Shown here piece after piece: positions 24,365 through 32,145 of a DNA stretch of 64,000 nucleotides. The translations under genes were made by a program, and so were the position numbers. The stretch is taken from NCBI GenBank assembly GCA_963720645.1, contig CAVRFX010000016.1:124001-188000 (forward strand). The letters are read 5' to 3'. This stretch comes from RYN-230 sp963720645 (lineage in GTDB: Bacteria > Actinomycetota > Actinomycetes > Streptosporangiales > Streptosporangiaceae). The notes under the pieces are model-generated. The model saw only the letters and a program-made list of their open reading frames with translations, did no database searches and had not been told where the DNA came from. Each line of letters starts with the position of its first letter. Positions within the stretch are counted from its first letter, which is position 1.

Positions 24365-24400
24365 GCGTGACCCGGGCGGGGATACCCGCCCGGGTCACGC
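24365..24400 (-). terminator. Very strong hairpin between bmpA and the ATPase gene
   Basis: A perfect 16-bp stem (GCGTGACCCGGGCGGG) with a 4-base GATA loop lies 24 bases past the bmpA stop and before the ATPase start. It is probably a partial terminator or mRNA-stabilising hairpin, giving more binding protein than membrane components. Confidence 0.75.
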
Positions 24401-24423
24401 GCAGCCAAACCTACCCGGCCGGG

Positions 24424-25527
24424 TTAGACCGGGCTCTTGGTGGGCGTCTTGATCGAGCCGTTCTCGATACCCGCCTTGACCTTGGCCAGTTCCGACTGGA
24501 GAGCAGCCGGGACCTTGCTGGCGAAGTCGTGGTAGGGGGCGAGGGCCACCCCGCCGTTGGCCAGCGTGCCGATGTAGTTGCCGCCCTTGAAGGTGCCGTT
24601 GGCCGCGCCGAGGACCGCGGTCTTCACCGCGGTCTGGATGCCCTTCATCACGCTGGTGATGAAGTACTTGCAGTACTGCGCGGCGCTCACGCAGCCGTCG
24701 GTGTCCACCCACATCATGTTGACGTTGTGGCCCTGCTGGTCGGCGCGTCTGCACGGCCTTGGCCGCGCCCAGGCCGACGTTCCCGGCCACCGGGAAGATG
24801 ATGTCCGCGCCTTCCTGGATGAACGTGTTGGTCAGCGTCAGGCCCTTGGTCTGGTTGGTGAAGTCACCGGTGAAGTTCCCGTTCTGGGTCTTCTCGCTCC
24901 AGCCGAGCACCTTCACGTTCTTGTGGTGCTGCTGGTTGTAGTACTGGACGCCGTCCCAGAAGCCGTCCATGTAGATGGTGACGGTGGGCAGCTTCTGGCC
25001 GCCGAACGTCGCCACCTTCCCGGTCTTGGTCATCCCGGCGGCCAGGTAGCCGCCGAGGAAGCCGTCCTGGACGGTGTCGAACAGCAGCGCGTCCACGTTC
25101 TTCAGCGGCGGCGTGTAGTTGTAGTCCACGATCGCGAACTTCGAGCTCGGGTGCGCCTTGGCCGCGGTCTGCGTGGCCTGCCCATCAGGAAGCCGACGGT
25201 CACGATGATCCCGCACTTCTGCCCGATGAACGCGTTGATGTTCGGTACGTAGTCGCTCTGCGAGGTGGACTGCAGGTACTTCACCCCGACAGCGCTCGGG
25301 TCGGCCGACTGGGCCTCCTGCATGCCCTGCCAGGACGACGCATTGAACGAGCGGTCGTCGATGCCGCCGGTGTCGGTGACCATGCAGCCCTTGAAGCTGG
25401 CCGTGGACGCGCTGGCGGACGCGCTGCCCGACGACGAGCCAGACGGGCCGTTCGTGCTGCTGCCACACGCCGCGGCCAGCAGCGCCACCGCGCCGAGGGC
25501 CGCGAGGGCCGGGACCGTACGTCTCAC
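24424..25527 (-). CDS. BMP-family nucleoside-binding lipoprotein (frameshifts near 25185 and 24745)
   Basis: The substrate-binding part of the nucleoside importer. The GTG at 25527 is chosen for AGGAGG 5 bases upstream. It gives a signal peptide ending in the lipobox LLAAAC, then a Ser/Ala linker and the BMP fold (VTDTGGIDDRSFNASSWQG, KCGIIVTVGFLMG, then KFAIVDYNY, KVATFGGQKLP and GADIIFPVAGNVGLGAA). Two small indels shift the frame, after GFLMG and after AKAVQT; the last third resumes at NVNMMWVDTDGCV. The conserved structure across both shifts suggests sequencing error. Confidence 0.9.
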
Positions 25528-25647
25528 GAAAACCTCCTGATCCGGGGCGGCTGACACCGCCTGCTCATCCGGTGCGGCCTTGGCCGCCGCTCCGGCGGGT
25601 GGTGATCCCACCCGCAGGGCCGCCGGTGGCCCCCTCATTCCGCCCGG

Positions 25648-25682
25648 TACGCGGGGGTTTGGAAGATCCCAAACGCCCCGCT
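25648..25682. promoter_or_regulatory. Imperfect inverted repeat upstream of bmpA
   Basis: GGGGTTTGG and CCAAACGCCCC flank AAGATC in the 300-base region between bmpA and the divergent gene at 25828. It could be the operator controlling the nucleoside genes in both directions; this is inference from symmetry and position only. Confidence 0.35.
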
Positions 25683-25827
25683 CTGGGATGCCCGCAGGCT
25701 AGACCTGGTGAGCGGGCCAGGGAAGCGCTGACAGGCGGACGCAGCCGTCCCGTTGCCAAATCGAAACCCGCCCCGGCCCGCCGTGACCGGGGACAACCCG
25801 CGGGCGGCCCGCCGGTAGATTAGTCCG

Positions 25828-26211
25828 ATGGATGAGAACCGGGCCCGGCGGGTCGCCGACGCGCTGCGTGACCGTGGCGTCGACGCGCACCTGGAGAACG
25901 CGGGGATCGATGTCTACGGCGTGCGCGTCGTGCTCACCGACGGCCGCGAGGCGATCTGGGGCAACGAGGGCACCGCGTCCCTGGAGGCCGAGGTGCTGCT
26001 CGACGGCGACCTCGTCGGGTTCGTCCCGGAGATCCCCGGCTCGGGGGACTTCGACGATGACGAGGTCATCGACGCCATCGCCCGGGCTGACTACGACCAG
26101 CCCGTCGGGCGGGAACGCCCGGCGGCCCCGCCGCCGGCCCAGCCCCTGACCCGCGAGGGAGGGCTGTTCCGCCGCTTCCGTGACGGCTTCCGGTACGACT
26201 CGGAGTCGTGA
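25828..26211 (+). CDS. Conserved hypothetical protein at the head of the cdd-deoA-add run
   Basis: 127 residues, not assignable to a named family. The first 85 residues are a compact alpha/beta domain (RARRVADALRDRGVDAHLEN, then GVRVVLTDGREAIWGNEG), followed by a Pro-rich linker and a basic/aromatic tail (GLFRRFRDGFRY). No signal or membrane segment is seen. The stop overlaps the GTG of cytidine deaminase, so it is translationally coupled to nucleoside salvage, but its role is unknown. Confidence 0.7.
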   Translation: MDENRARRVADALRDRGVDAHLENAGIDVYGVRVVLTDGREAIWGNEGTASLEAEVLLDGDLVGFVPEIPGSGDFDDDEVIDAIARADYDQPVGRERPAAPPPAQPLTREGGLFRRFRDGFRYDSES

Positions 26212-26615
26212 GTTCCGTGACGATCGACTGGGCAGCGCTGCGGGCCGCGGCCACCGACGTGGCCGGGCGGGCCTATGCACCGTATTCGCGGCTGCGGGTC
26301 GGGGCCGCGGGCCAGGCCGACGACGGGCGGGTCATCACTGGCTGCAACGTCGAGAACGCCTCGTTCGGGCTCACCCTGTGCGCCGAGTGCGGGCTGGTCA
26401 GCGCGCTGCACGCGACCGGGGGCGGCAGGCTCACCGCGGTCAGCGTGGTGGCCGGGGACGGTGAGCCGCTGGTGCCGTGCGGACGGTGCCGCCAGCTCCT
26501 GCTGGAGGCGGGCGGCCCGGGCCTGCTGCTGGACACCGAGACCGGCCCCCGGGAGCTGGGGGAGCTGCTGCCCGGCGCCTTCACCGGCAGCGACCTGAGC
26601 GCCCGCCATGACTGA
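26208..26615 (+). CDS. cdd: Cytidine deaminase
   Basis: 135 residues, the length of the tetrameric class. Zinc ligands lie in CAEC (with the catalytic Glu) and PCGRC, and the substrate loop NVENASFG is present. It converts cytidine and deoxycytidine to the uridine forms. GTG start, overlapping the preceding stop; the deoA start overlaps its own end. The chain of overlaps indicates one operon running to add. Confidence 0.95.
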   Translation: MSSVTIDWAALRAAATDVAGRAYAPYSRLRVGAAGQADDGRVITGCNVENASFGLTLCAECGLVSALHATGGGRLTAVSVVAGDGEPLVPCGRCRQLLLEAGGPGLLLDTETGPRELGELLPGAFTGSDLSARHD

Positions 26616-27984
26616 GTCCGCCGGAACTGAGTCCGCCCGCGGAATCGAGTCCGCCGAAGCTGAGGTCGCCGTCGCCGGGCACGACGCGGTGGAGCTGATC
26701 CGGGCCAAACGGGACGGGCAGCGGCTAACCGACGCCCAGATCCGCTGGCTCTTCGACCGCTACCTGACCAGCGAGGCCGGCGCCGTCCCCGACGAGCAGA
26801 TGTCCGCGCTGCTGATGGCCATCTACTTCCAGGGCCTGGACCCCGCCGAGCTGCGCACCTGGACCGCGGCCATGATCGACTCGGGGGAGCGGCTGGACCT
26901 GTCCGGGATCGGCCGCCCCACGGTGGACAAGCACTCCACCGGCGGCGTCGGCGACAAGGTGTCGCTGATCCTCGCGCCGCTCGTGGCCAGCTGCGGGGCC
27001 GCGGTCCCGCAACTGTCCGGGCGGGGTCTCGGTCACACCGGAGGCACCCTGGACAAACTGGAAGCGATCAGCGGGTGGCGGTCTTCGTTGCGGAACGAGG
27101 AGATACGCGCGGTGCTGCAGACGGCCGGCTGCGTGATCTGCGCGGCCGGGCCCGGGCTGGCCCCGGCCGACCGCCGCCTCTACGCGCTGCGGGACGTGAC
27201 CGGCACCGTCGAGTCCATCCCGCTGATCGCGAGCTCGATCATGTCCAAGAAGATCGCCGAGGGCACGGCCGCGCTGGTGCTCGACGTGAAGGTGGGCAGC
27301 GGGGCGTTCATGCGGGACGAGCCGCAGGCCCGCGAGCTGGCCCAGACCATGGTCACGCTCGGCGCGGAGCACGGGGTGGCCACCTCCGCGCTGCTGACCC
27401 GGATGGACACGCCGCTCGGGCGGGCCGTGGGCAACGCGGTCGAGGTCGAGGAATCGGTGGCCACGCTGCGCGGTGAGGGACCGCCGGACCTCGTCGAGGT
27501 GACGCTGGCGCTGGCCCGGGAGATGCTCCGGCTGGCCGGCATCGACGCCGACCCGGCCGCGGCGCTGGCCAGCGGCCGGGCGCTGGACACCTGGCGGGCG
27601 ATGATCCGGGCCCAGGGCGGCGACCCCGATGCCCCGCTGCCCGCGGCCCGGTACACCAGGCAGGTGCTGCCGGCCCCGGCGTCCGGCTGGCTGCGGCGGC
27701 TGGACGCCCGGGCGGTCGGGGTGGCCGCCTGGCGGCTCGGCGCCGGCCGCGCGGTCAAGGAGGATCCGGTCAGCCCGGCGGCCGGCGTGCGGTGCCTGGC
27801 CAAGCCGGGGGAGCAGGTCGAGCAGGGGCAGCCGCTGCTGGAACTGCTGACCGACGAGGAATCCCGTTTCGGGCGGGCCGAGGCGGCGCTGGCCGGCGCG
27901 GTGACGGTCGGCGGCCGGCCACCGGAGGACGCGCCGCTCGTCCTCGATCATCTGTCAAGATGGGGAGATGGCTCCCACATCTGA
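26608..27984 (+). CDS. deoA: Thymidine/pyrimidine-nucleoside phosphorylase
   Basis: 458 residues. An acidic N-terminal extension of about 30 residues precedes LIRAKRDGQRLTDAQIRWL. The phosphate/nucleoside loop KHSTGGVGDKVSLILAP is intact, followed by GRGLGHTGGTLDKLEAI, SSIMSKKIAEG and the C-terminal alpha/beta domain. It splits thymidine or deoxyuridine into base plus deoxyribose-1-phosphate. The last 17 bases overlap the start of add, which indicates coupling. Confidence 0.95.
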   Translation: MTESAGTESARGIESAEAEVAVAGHDAVELIRAKRDGQRLTDAQIRWLFDRYLTSEAGAVPDEQMSALLMAIYFQGLDPAELRTWTAAMIDSGERLDLSGIGRPTVDKHSTGGVGDKVSLILAPLVASCGAAVPQLSGRGLGHTGGTLDKLEAISGWRSSLRNEEIRAVLQTAGCVICAAGPGLAPADRRLYALRDVTGTVESIPLIASSIMSKKIAEGTAALVLDVKVGSGAFMRDEPQARELAQTMVTLGAEHGVATSALLTRMDTPLGRAVGNAVEVEESVATLRGEGPPDLVEVTLALAREMLRLAGIDADPAAALASGRALDTWRAMIRAQGGDPDAPLPAARYTRQVLPAPASGWLRRLDARAVGVAAWRLGAGRAVKEDPVSPAAGVRCLAKPGEQVEQGQPLLELLTDEESRFGRAEAALAGAVTVGGRPPEDAPLVLDHLSRWGDGSHI

Positions 27985-29071
27985 GGAGATCAGGGCCGTC
28001 CCCAAGGTGCTGCTGCACGACCACCTGGATGGCGGCCTGCGGGCCTCCACCGTGGTGGACCTGGCCCGGGAGATCGGTTACGACCAGCTGCCGTCCCAGG
28101 ACGTGGGCGAGGTCGAGCAGTGGCTGCGCCGTGGCGCGCACCGTGGCCACCTGAAGTACTACCTGGATGCGTTCCAGCACACGGTCGCGGTCATGCAGAC
28201 CCGCGACGCGCTGATCCGGGTCGCGGCCGAGTGCGCGGAGGACCTGGCCGCCGACGGGGTGGTCTACGCCGAGGTGCGCTTCGCGCCGGAGCTGCACGTG
28301 TCGGGCGGCCTCACCCTCGAGCAGGTGGTCAGCGCGGTCCTCGAGGGCTTCCGGCTGGGCAGCGCCGGGCGGGGCATCACCGTGTACGCGCTGCTCACCG
28401 CCATGCGCACCGCGGCGCGTTCGCTGGAGATCGCCGAGCTCGCGGTGCGGCACCGGGACGAGGGCGTGGTCGGATTCGACATCGCCGGCGCCGAGGCGGG
28501 CAGCCCGCCCACCCGGCATCTCGACGCGTTCCAGTACGTGGCCCGGGAGAACTTCCACATCACGATCCACGCCGGGGAAGGGTTCGGGCTGCCGTCCATC
28601 TGGGAGGCGCTGCAATGGTGCGGGGCCGAGCGCCTCGGCCACGGCGTCCGGATCGTGGACGACATCCGGATCGGCGCGGACGGCCACGCCGTCCTCGGGC
28701 GGCTGGCCAGCTACGTCCGGGACCGCCGGATCCCGCTGGAGATGTGCCCCTCGTCGAACGTGCAGACCGGCGCGGCCCCGTCCATCGAGGCCCACCCGAT
28801 CGGGCTGCTGCGCCAGCTGTCTTTCCGGGTCACCGTGAACACCGATAACCGGCTGATGAGCGGGGTGAGCCTGTCCTCGGAGTTTGCGTTGCTGGGGGAG
28901 ACGTTCGGGTACGGCTGGTCCGACTTCGAATGGCTCACGATCAACGCGATGAAGAGCGCGTTCGCGCACTTCGACGAGCGGCTGCAGATCATCAACACGG
29001 TGATCAAGCCAGGATTTGCCACCGCCCGCGCCGCGAGTAACGCTGTTGTCCGGGTCCCCGGACGCCGGTGA
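27968..29071 (+). CDS. add: Adenosine deaminase
   Basis: 367 residues. The metal His pair is in LHDHLDGG, the third His in ITIHAGEG (with the catalytic Glu), then LGHGVR and NTDNRLMSGVSL carrying the metal Asp. It deaminates (deoxy)adenosine to inosine, feeding Pnp. The gene overlaps the end of deoA and is the last of the tightly coupled run. Confidence 0.95.
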   Translation: MAPTSEEIRAVPKVLLHDHLDGGLRASTVVDLAREIGYDQLPSQDVGEVEQWLRRGAHRGHLKYYLDAFQHTVAVMQTRDALIRVAAECAEDLAADGVVYAEVRFAPELHVSGGLTLEQVVSAVLEGFRLGSAGRGITVYALLTAMRTAARSLEIAELAVRHRDEGVVGFDIAGAEAGSPPTRHLDAFQYVARENFHITIHAGEGFGLPSIWEALQWCGAERLGHGVRIVDDIRIGADGHAVLGRLASYVRDRRIPLEMCPSSNVQTGAAPSIEAHPIGLLRQLSFRVTVNTDNRLMSGVSLSSEFALLGETFGYGWSDFEWLTINAMKSAFAHFDERLQIINTVIKPGFATARAASNAVVRVPGRR

Positions 29072-29145
29072 AGGGGCGTCCGTGAGCATAGGCCGCCGGT
29101 GACAGGGCGTCCGGGCAGCACAGGCGCGGGTGAGGGGAGCGACGG

Positions 29146-30132
29146 GTGAGCGTAACTGAGCGGACAGGGGTGAGCCCCGCGGCGGCCGCGGCCGCAGTGC
29201 TCAACGTGGCCGACCCAGGCACCTCGGATGCGGCGCTGCGCCAGCTGCTGCACGGGCTGCCCGGCGTGGACCAGGTGGGCGCGGTCCAGCGCGCCGCCGC
29301 GCTGGCCACCCGGTCAGTCAAGAAGGACGCCAAGCTCTGGGCGCTGGACACCGCGGTCCGGATGGTCAACCTGACCACGCTGGAGGGCGCGGACACCCCG
29401 GGCAAGGTCCGCGGGCTGTGCGCCAAGGCCCGCCAGCCCGACCCGGCCGACCACGCGGTGCCGCCGGTGGCCGCCGTGTGCGTGTACCCCGACCTGGTCG
29501 CCGTGGCCCGGGACGCGCTGGGCGGCAGCGACGTGAAGGTCGCCTCGGTGGCCACCGCGTTCCCGTCCGGCCGCGCCTCGCTGGCGGTCAAGCTGGCCGA
29601 CGTGGCTGACGCGGTCGCGGCCGGCGCCGACGAGGTCAACATGGTCATCGACCGGGGGGCGTTCCTGGCCGGCCGGTACGGGCAGGTCGCCGAGGAGATC
29701 CGGGCCGTCCGTGAGGCCTGCGGCCCGGCCCACCTCAAGGTCATCCTGGAAACGGGCGAGCTGGCCACGCTGGACAACGTGGCCCGGGCCTCGTGGCTGG
29801 CCATGCTGTCGGGGGCCGACTTCATCAAGACCTCGACCGGGAAGGTCTCCCCGGCCGCGACACCCCCCGTCGCCCTGGTCATGCTGGGCGCCGTGGCCGA
29901 CTTCGCCGCGGCCACCGGCCACCGGGTCGGCGTGAAGGTGGCCGGCGGGGTCCGCACCGCCAAGGACGCGGTCCGCTACCTGGTCCTGGTCAAGGAGACC
30001 GCGGGTCCGGAGTGGCTCACCCCGGCCCTGTTCCGGATCGGTGCCTCCAGCCTCCTCAACGACCTGCTCATGCAGCGCCGCAAGCAGCTGACCGGCGTCT
30101 ACCCCAGCCCCGACTACTTCACCCTGGACTGA
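29146..30132 (+). CDS. deoC: Deoxyribose-phosphate aldolase
   Basis: 328 residues from a GTG start. The Schiff-base Lys is in FIKTSTGK and the second catalytic Lys in GVKVAGGVRTAKD. It cleaves deoxyribose-5-phosphate to acetaldehyde and glyceraldehyde-3-phosphate. A long N-terminal segment (about 70 residues before the barrel's first strand) is more typical of actinobacterial and eukaryotic-type DeoC than of short E. coli-like forms. It starts 75 bases after add. The 3' end overlaps a convergent gene by 19 bases. Confidence 0.95.
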   Translation: MSVTERTGVSPAAAAAAVLNVADPGTSDAALRQLLHGLPGVDQVGAVQRAAALATRSVKKDAKLWALDTAVRMVNLTTLEGADTPGKVRGLCAKARQPDPADHAVPPVAAVCVYPDLVAVARDALGGSDVKVASVATAFPSGRASLAVKLADVADAVAAGADEVNMVIDRGAFLAGRYGQVAEEIRAVREACGPAHLKVILETGELATLDNVARASWLAMLSGADFIKTSTGKVSPAATPPVALVMLGAVADFAAATGHRVGVKVAGGVRTAKDAVRYLVLVKETAGPEWLTPALFRIGASSLLNDLLMQRRKQLTGVYPSPDYFTLD

Positions 30133-30442
30133 CCATCCGGGTGCCGGGCGCGGATCACGCTGCGGATGGCCACGGAGAGGATCGCCGCAGCCACCGCGGC
30201 CTTGAGCCAGCCTGAGCCTTTGACGCTGGGCCCGGCTGCTACCTGGGCCTCCATCTCGACCCGGATGCTCTGCGGATCCGCGCCGGTCGTGTGCGCGACG
30301 AGGTCGGCCACGGTGGCGGGCACGTCGCGCAGGCACTCGGCCTGGGTTGTCTCGTCCAGTTCGGGGACCGTGATTTCCCACCACGGGCCCGCTCGCTGGC
30401 ACACTGCTGTGTAGGTAACCGGGGTGCTGGCCGCAGTCACTG
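30114..30442 (-). CDS. HicB-like small protein with C-terminal hydrophobic helix
   Basis: About 108 residues from the GTG at 30442, which has GGAAGG 9 bases upstream. The first 65 residues (YTAVCQRAGPWWEITVPEL, then TTQAECLRDVPATVADLV) resemble the HicB-type partial RNase-H fold seen in many actinobacterial antitoxin-like proteins. A Lys-rich turn and a hydrophobic helix (WLKAAVAAAILSVAIRSVI) follow. No HicA toxin gene is adjacent, so an orphan antitoxin or unrelated role is possible. Four dyad repeats lie just upstream (30503-30558). Confidence 0.6.
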
Positions 30443-30502
30443 AAGTCATCCTTCCGGGAGGCGGGCCATTACCGTTCAATCATGCGGACCGCGTCTGCGC
30501 TT

Positions 30503-30558
30503 CTCTCACCGTGACGCTCTCACTGCGACGCTCTCACGGTGAAGCTCTCACTGTGACG
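30503..30558. promoter_or_regulatory. Array of four 14-bp repeats, each with a TCAC-N-GTGA-like dyad
   Basis: Units CTCTCACCGTGACG, CTCTCACTGCGACG, CTCTCACGGTGAAG and CTCTCACTGTGACG follow one another exactly, about 60-115 bases upstream of the HicB-like start. Three of the four contain a perfect TCAC-N-GTGA dyad. Tandem dyads at fixed spacing look like a cooperative repressor site. Confidence 0.6.
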
Positions 30559-30722
30559 CGGAACCGCGGCGGAATTCTCCCCGCTCTGGGACACCGCCGC
30601 TTTCATGGATACCCCGCGTGCTCCGCTTGTCACAACCATGAGCGGATAAGGCCTTTGTTTAACAGCTCTTGACCATCGGGTTCACGCCGGGCACTGTCGC
30701 ACCGGGTTCTGGCACCAGGCGG

Positions 30723-31709
30723 TCAGCTGCCGTCGGGATAGCCGCCGCGGTGGGTCACCATCGGGTAGTGCGGGAGCGCCCCGGCCGGGTCGGCGATCAT
30801 GGCCTCGGTCAGCCGCTGGTACGGCGGGTGCGCCCGCCAGCCGTCCGGGTACGGCAGCAGCCCGGCCCCGAGAAGCGGCTGCTCCTGCCCGTCCGGCTGG
30901 GCGTACAGGGCCCGCAGCGCCCCGGTCAGCCCGTCGATCACGCCGTCCCCGGACCGGGCCCGCCAGCCGTCACCGATCCGGTCCGCCAGCCGGTGGTAGT
31001 GGTCCTGGGCCTGCTCTCCGAGCGGCGTGAGCCGGACGTGCCGCCGACGGCCGCCCGCCGGGTCCGGCTCGTTCACCGCATAACCGTGCCGCTCCAGCCA
31101 GCCTGCGGACACGCTGACCGCCTCCTTCGAGATCCCGGCCCGGCGCGGCACGTCGCGCAGTGCGGCCCCGCCCGCGCTGAGCACCCGCAGCACGTTGGCG
31201 CTGACCGGGAGGGGCACGGCGGACGCCGGGTCGAACTCGGCGCGGAAGCTCATCAGTGCCCGGGCCATCAGGGTGGCCAGATCCGCGCTGGCCACGCGGT
31301 GCTCCGCCGACACGGCCGGCTGCCCGCGGCCCGGCCCGGCGGCGTGCACGCCGGAGACCGGCAGGAACGGCGGCCACGCGTCGCCCGGCGGGCCGGCCAC
31401 GGCGCGCAGCGCACTGGTGAGCTGGTCCACCGTCGCGGCGCCGAACCGGTCCCGCCAGCGTTCCTCGATCACGCCGGTCAGCGGCGCCCAGATCTGCTGG
31501 GCCAGGCGGCCCCACCGGGTGGGCCGGACAACGTGGTCCCGGCGGGGTGGTGCTGGCCGGCTGTCCGCCGGACCCGGCCCGACCGTGACGTACCCCCAGC
31601 GCTCCAGGCCCCCGAGATTGGTCAGCGGGACCAGGTCGGCCACCTCGCGCAGCGGCACCCCCTCCGCGGGCACGAACCGCATGAAGTCCGCCCACATGGC
31701 CAGCGACAC
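30723..31709 (-). CDS. MarR/winged-helix family regulator (true N-terminus probably upstream)
   Basis: 328 residues from the first in-frame ATG. Two winged-helix-like halves are visible: an N-terminal one around PLREVADLVPLTNLGGLERW and a MarR-like one around RDVPRRAGISKEAVSVSAGW, followed by the wing GGRRRHVRLTPLGEQA. Family-like residues (VAFTIEFDNEAGHRLPHRTT) continue upstream in frame to about 31850, but no ATG or GTG is found there before a stop at about 31885. Either a rare start codon or an indel is involved. The upstream repeat tract may have disturbed this end. Confidence 0.65.
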   Translation of the reverse strand: MSLAMWADFMRFVPAEGVPLREVADLVPLTNLGGLERWGYVTVGPGPADSRPAPPRRDHVVRPTRWGRLAQQIWAPLTGVIEERWRDRFGAATVDQLTSALRAVAGPPGDAWPPFLPVSGVHAAGPGRGQPAVSAEHRVASADLATLMARALMSFRAEFDPASAVPLPVSANVLRVLSAGGAALRDVPRRAGISKEAVSVSAGWLERHGYAVNEPDPAGGRRRHVRLTPLGEQAQDHYHRLADRIGDGWRARSGDGVIDGLTGALRALYAQPDGQEQPLLGAGLLPYPDGWRAHPPYQRLTEAMIADPAGALPHYPMVTHRGGYPDGS

Positions 31710-31919
31710 CAGCCACGGCCCACGGCCGGACTGAGCCGCCGGGCCCCAGGTCGTCCGGTGCGGGAGCCGGTGCCCGGCTTCGTTGTCGAACTCGATCGTG
31801 AACGCGACGAGAGCCTGGGACAGCAGGGCTGAGAACCGAAGGTCCGCAACGAGGACCGTCTCCCGCTCGTCCGCCGTCTGGGCTTATGGGTGGGCCGGGC
31901 CGGGGCTGCCTGCGGGCCG

Positions 31920-32105
31920 CGGTCACGGGCGCCGGGGTCACGGGCGCCGGGGTCACGGGCGCCGGGGTCACGGGCGCCGGGGTCTGGGGCGCCGGGGTCT
32001 GGGGCGCCGGGGTCTGGGGCGCCGGGGTCTGGGGTGGCGTGGCCGGGGGCGGCGGGGTCTGGGGCGCCGGGGTCTGGGGTGGCGTGGCCGGGAGCGGCTG
32101 GGTCC
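31920..32105. repeat. 15-bp GC minisatellite
   Basis: Four units of GGTCACGGGCGCCGG are followed by about six or more of GGTCTGGGGCGCCGG, with short degenerate inserts. It lies between the winged-helix gene and the end of the fusion gene and is open in all frames on both strands without a real gene. Confidence 0.9.
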
Positions 32106-32145
32106 GGGGCGGGACAGGCGTGGGCGTGGTCCAGGGTCGCCCGGA

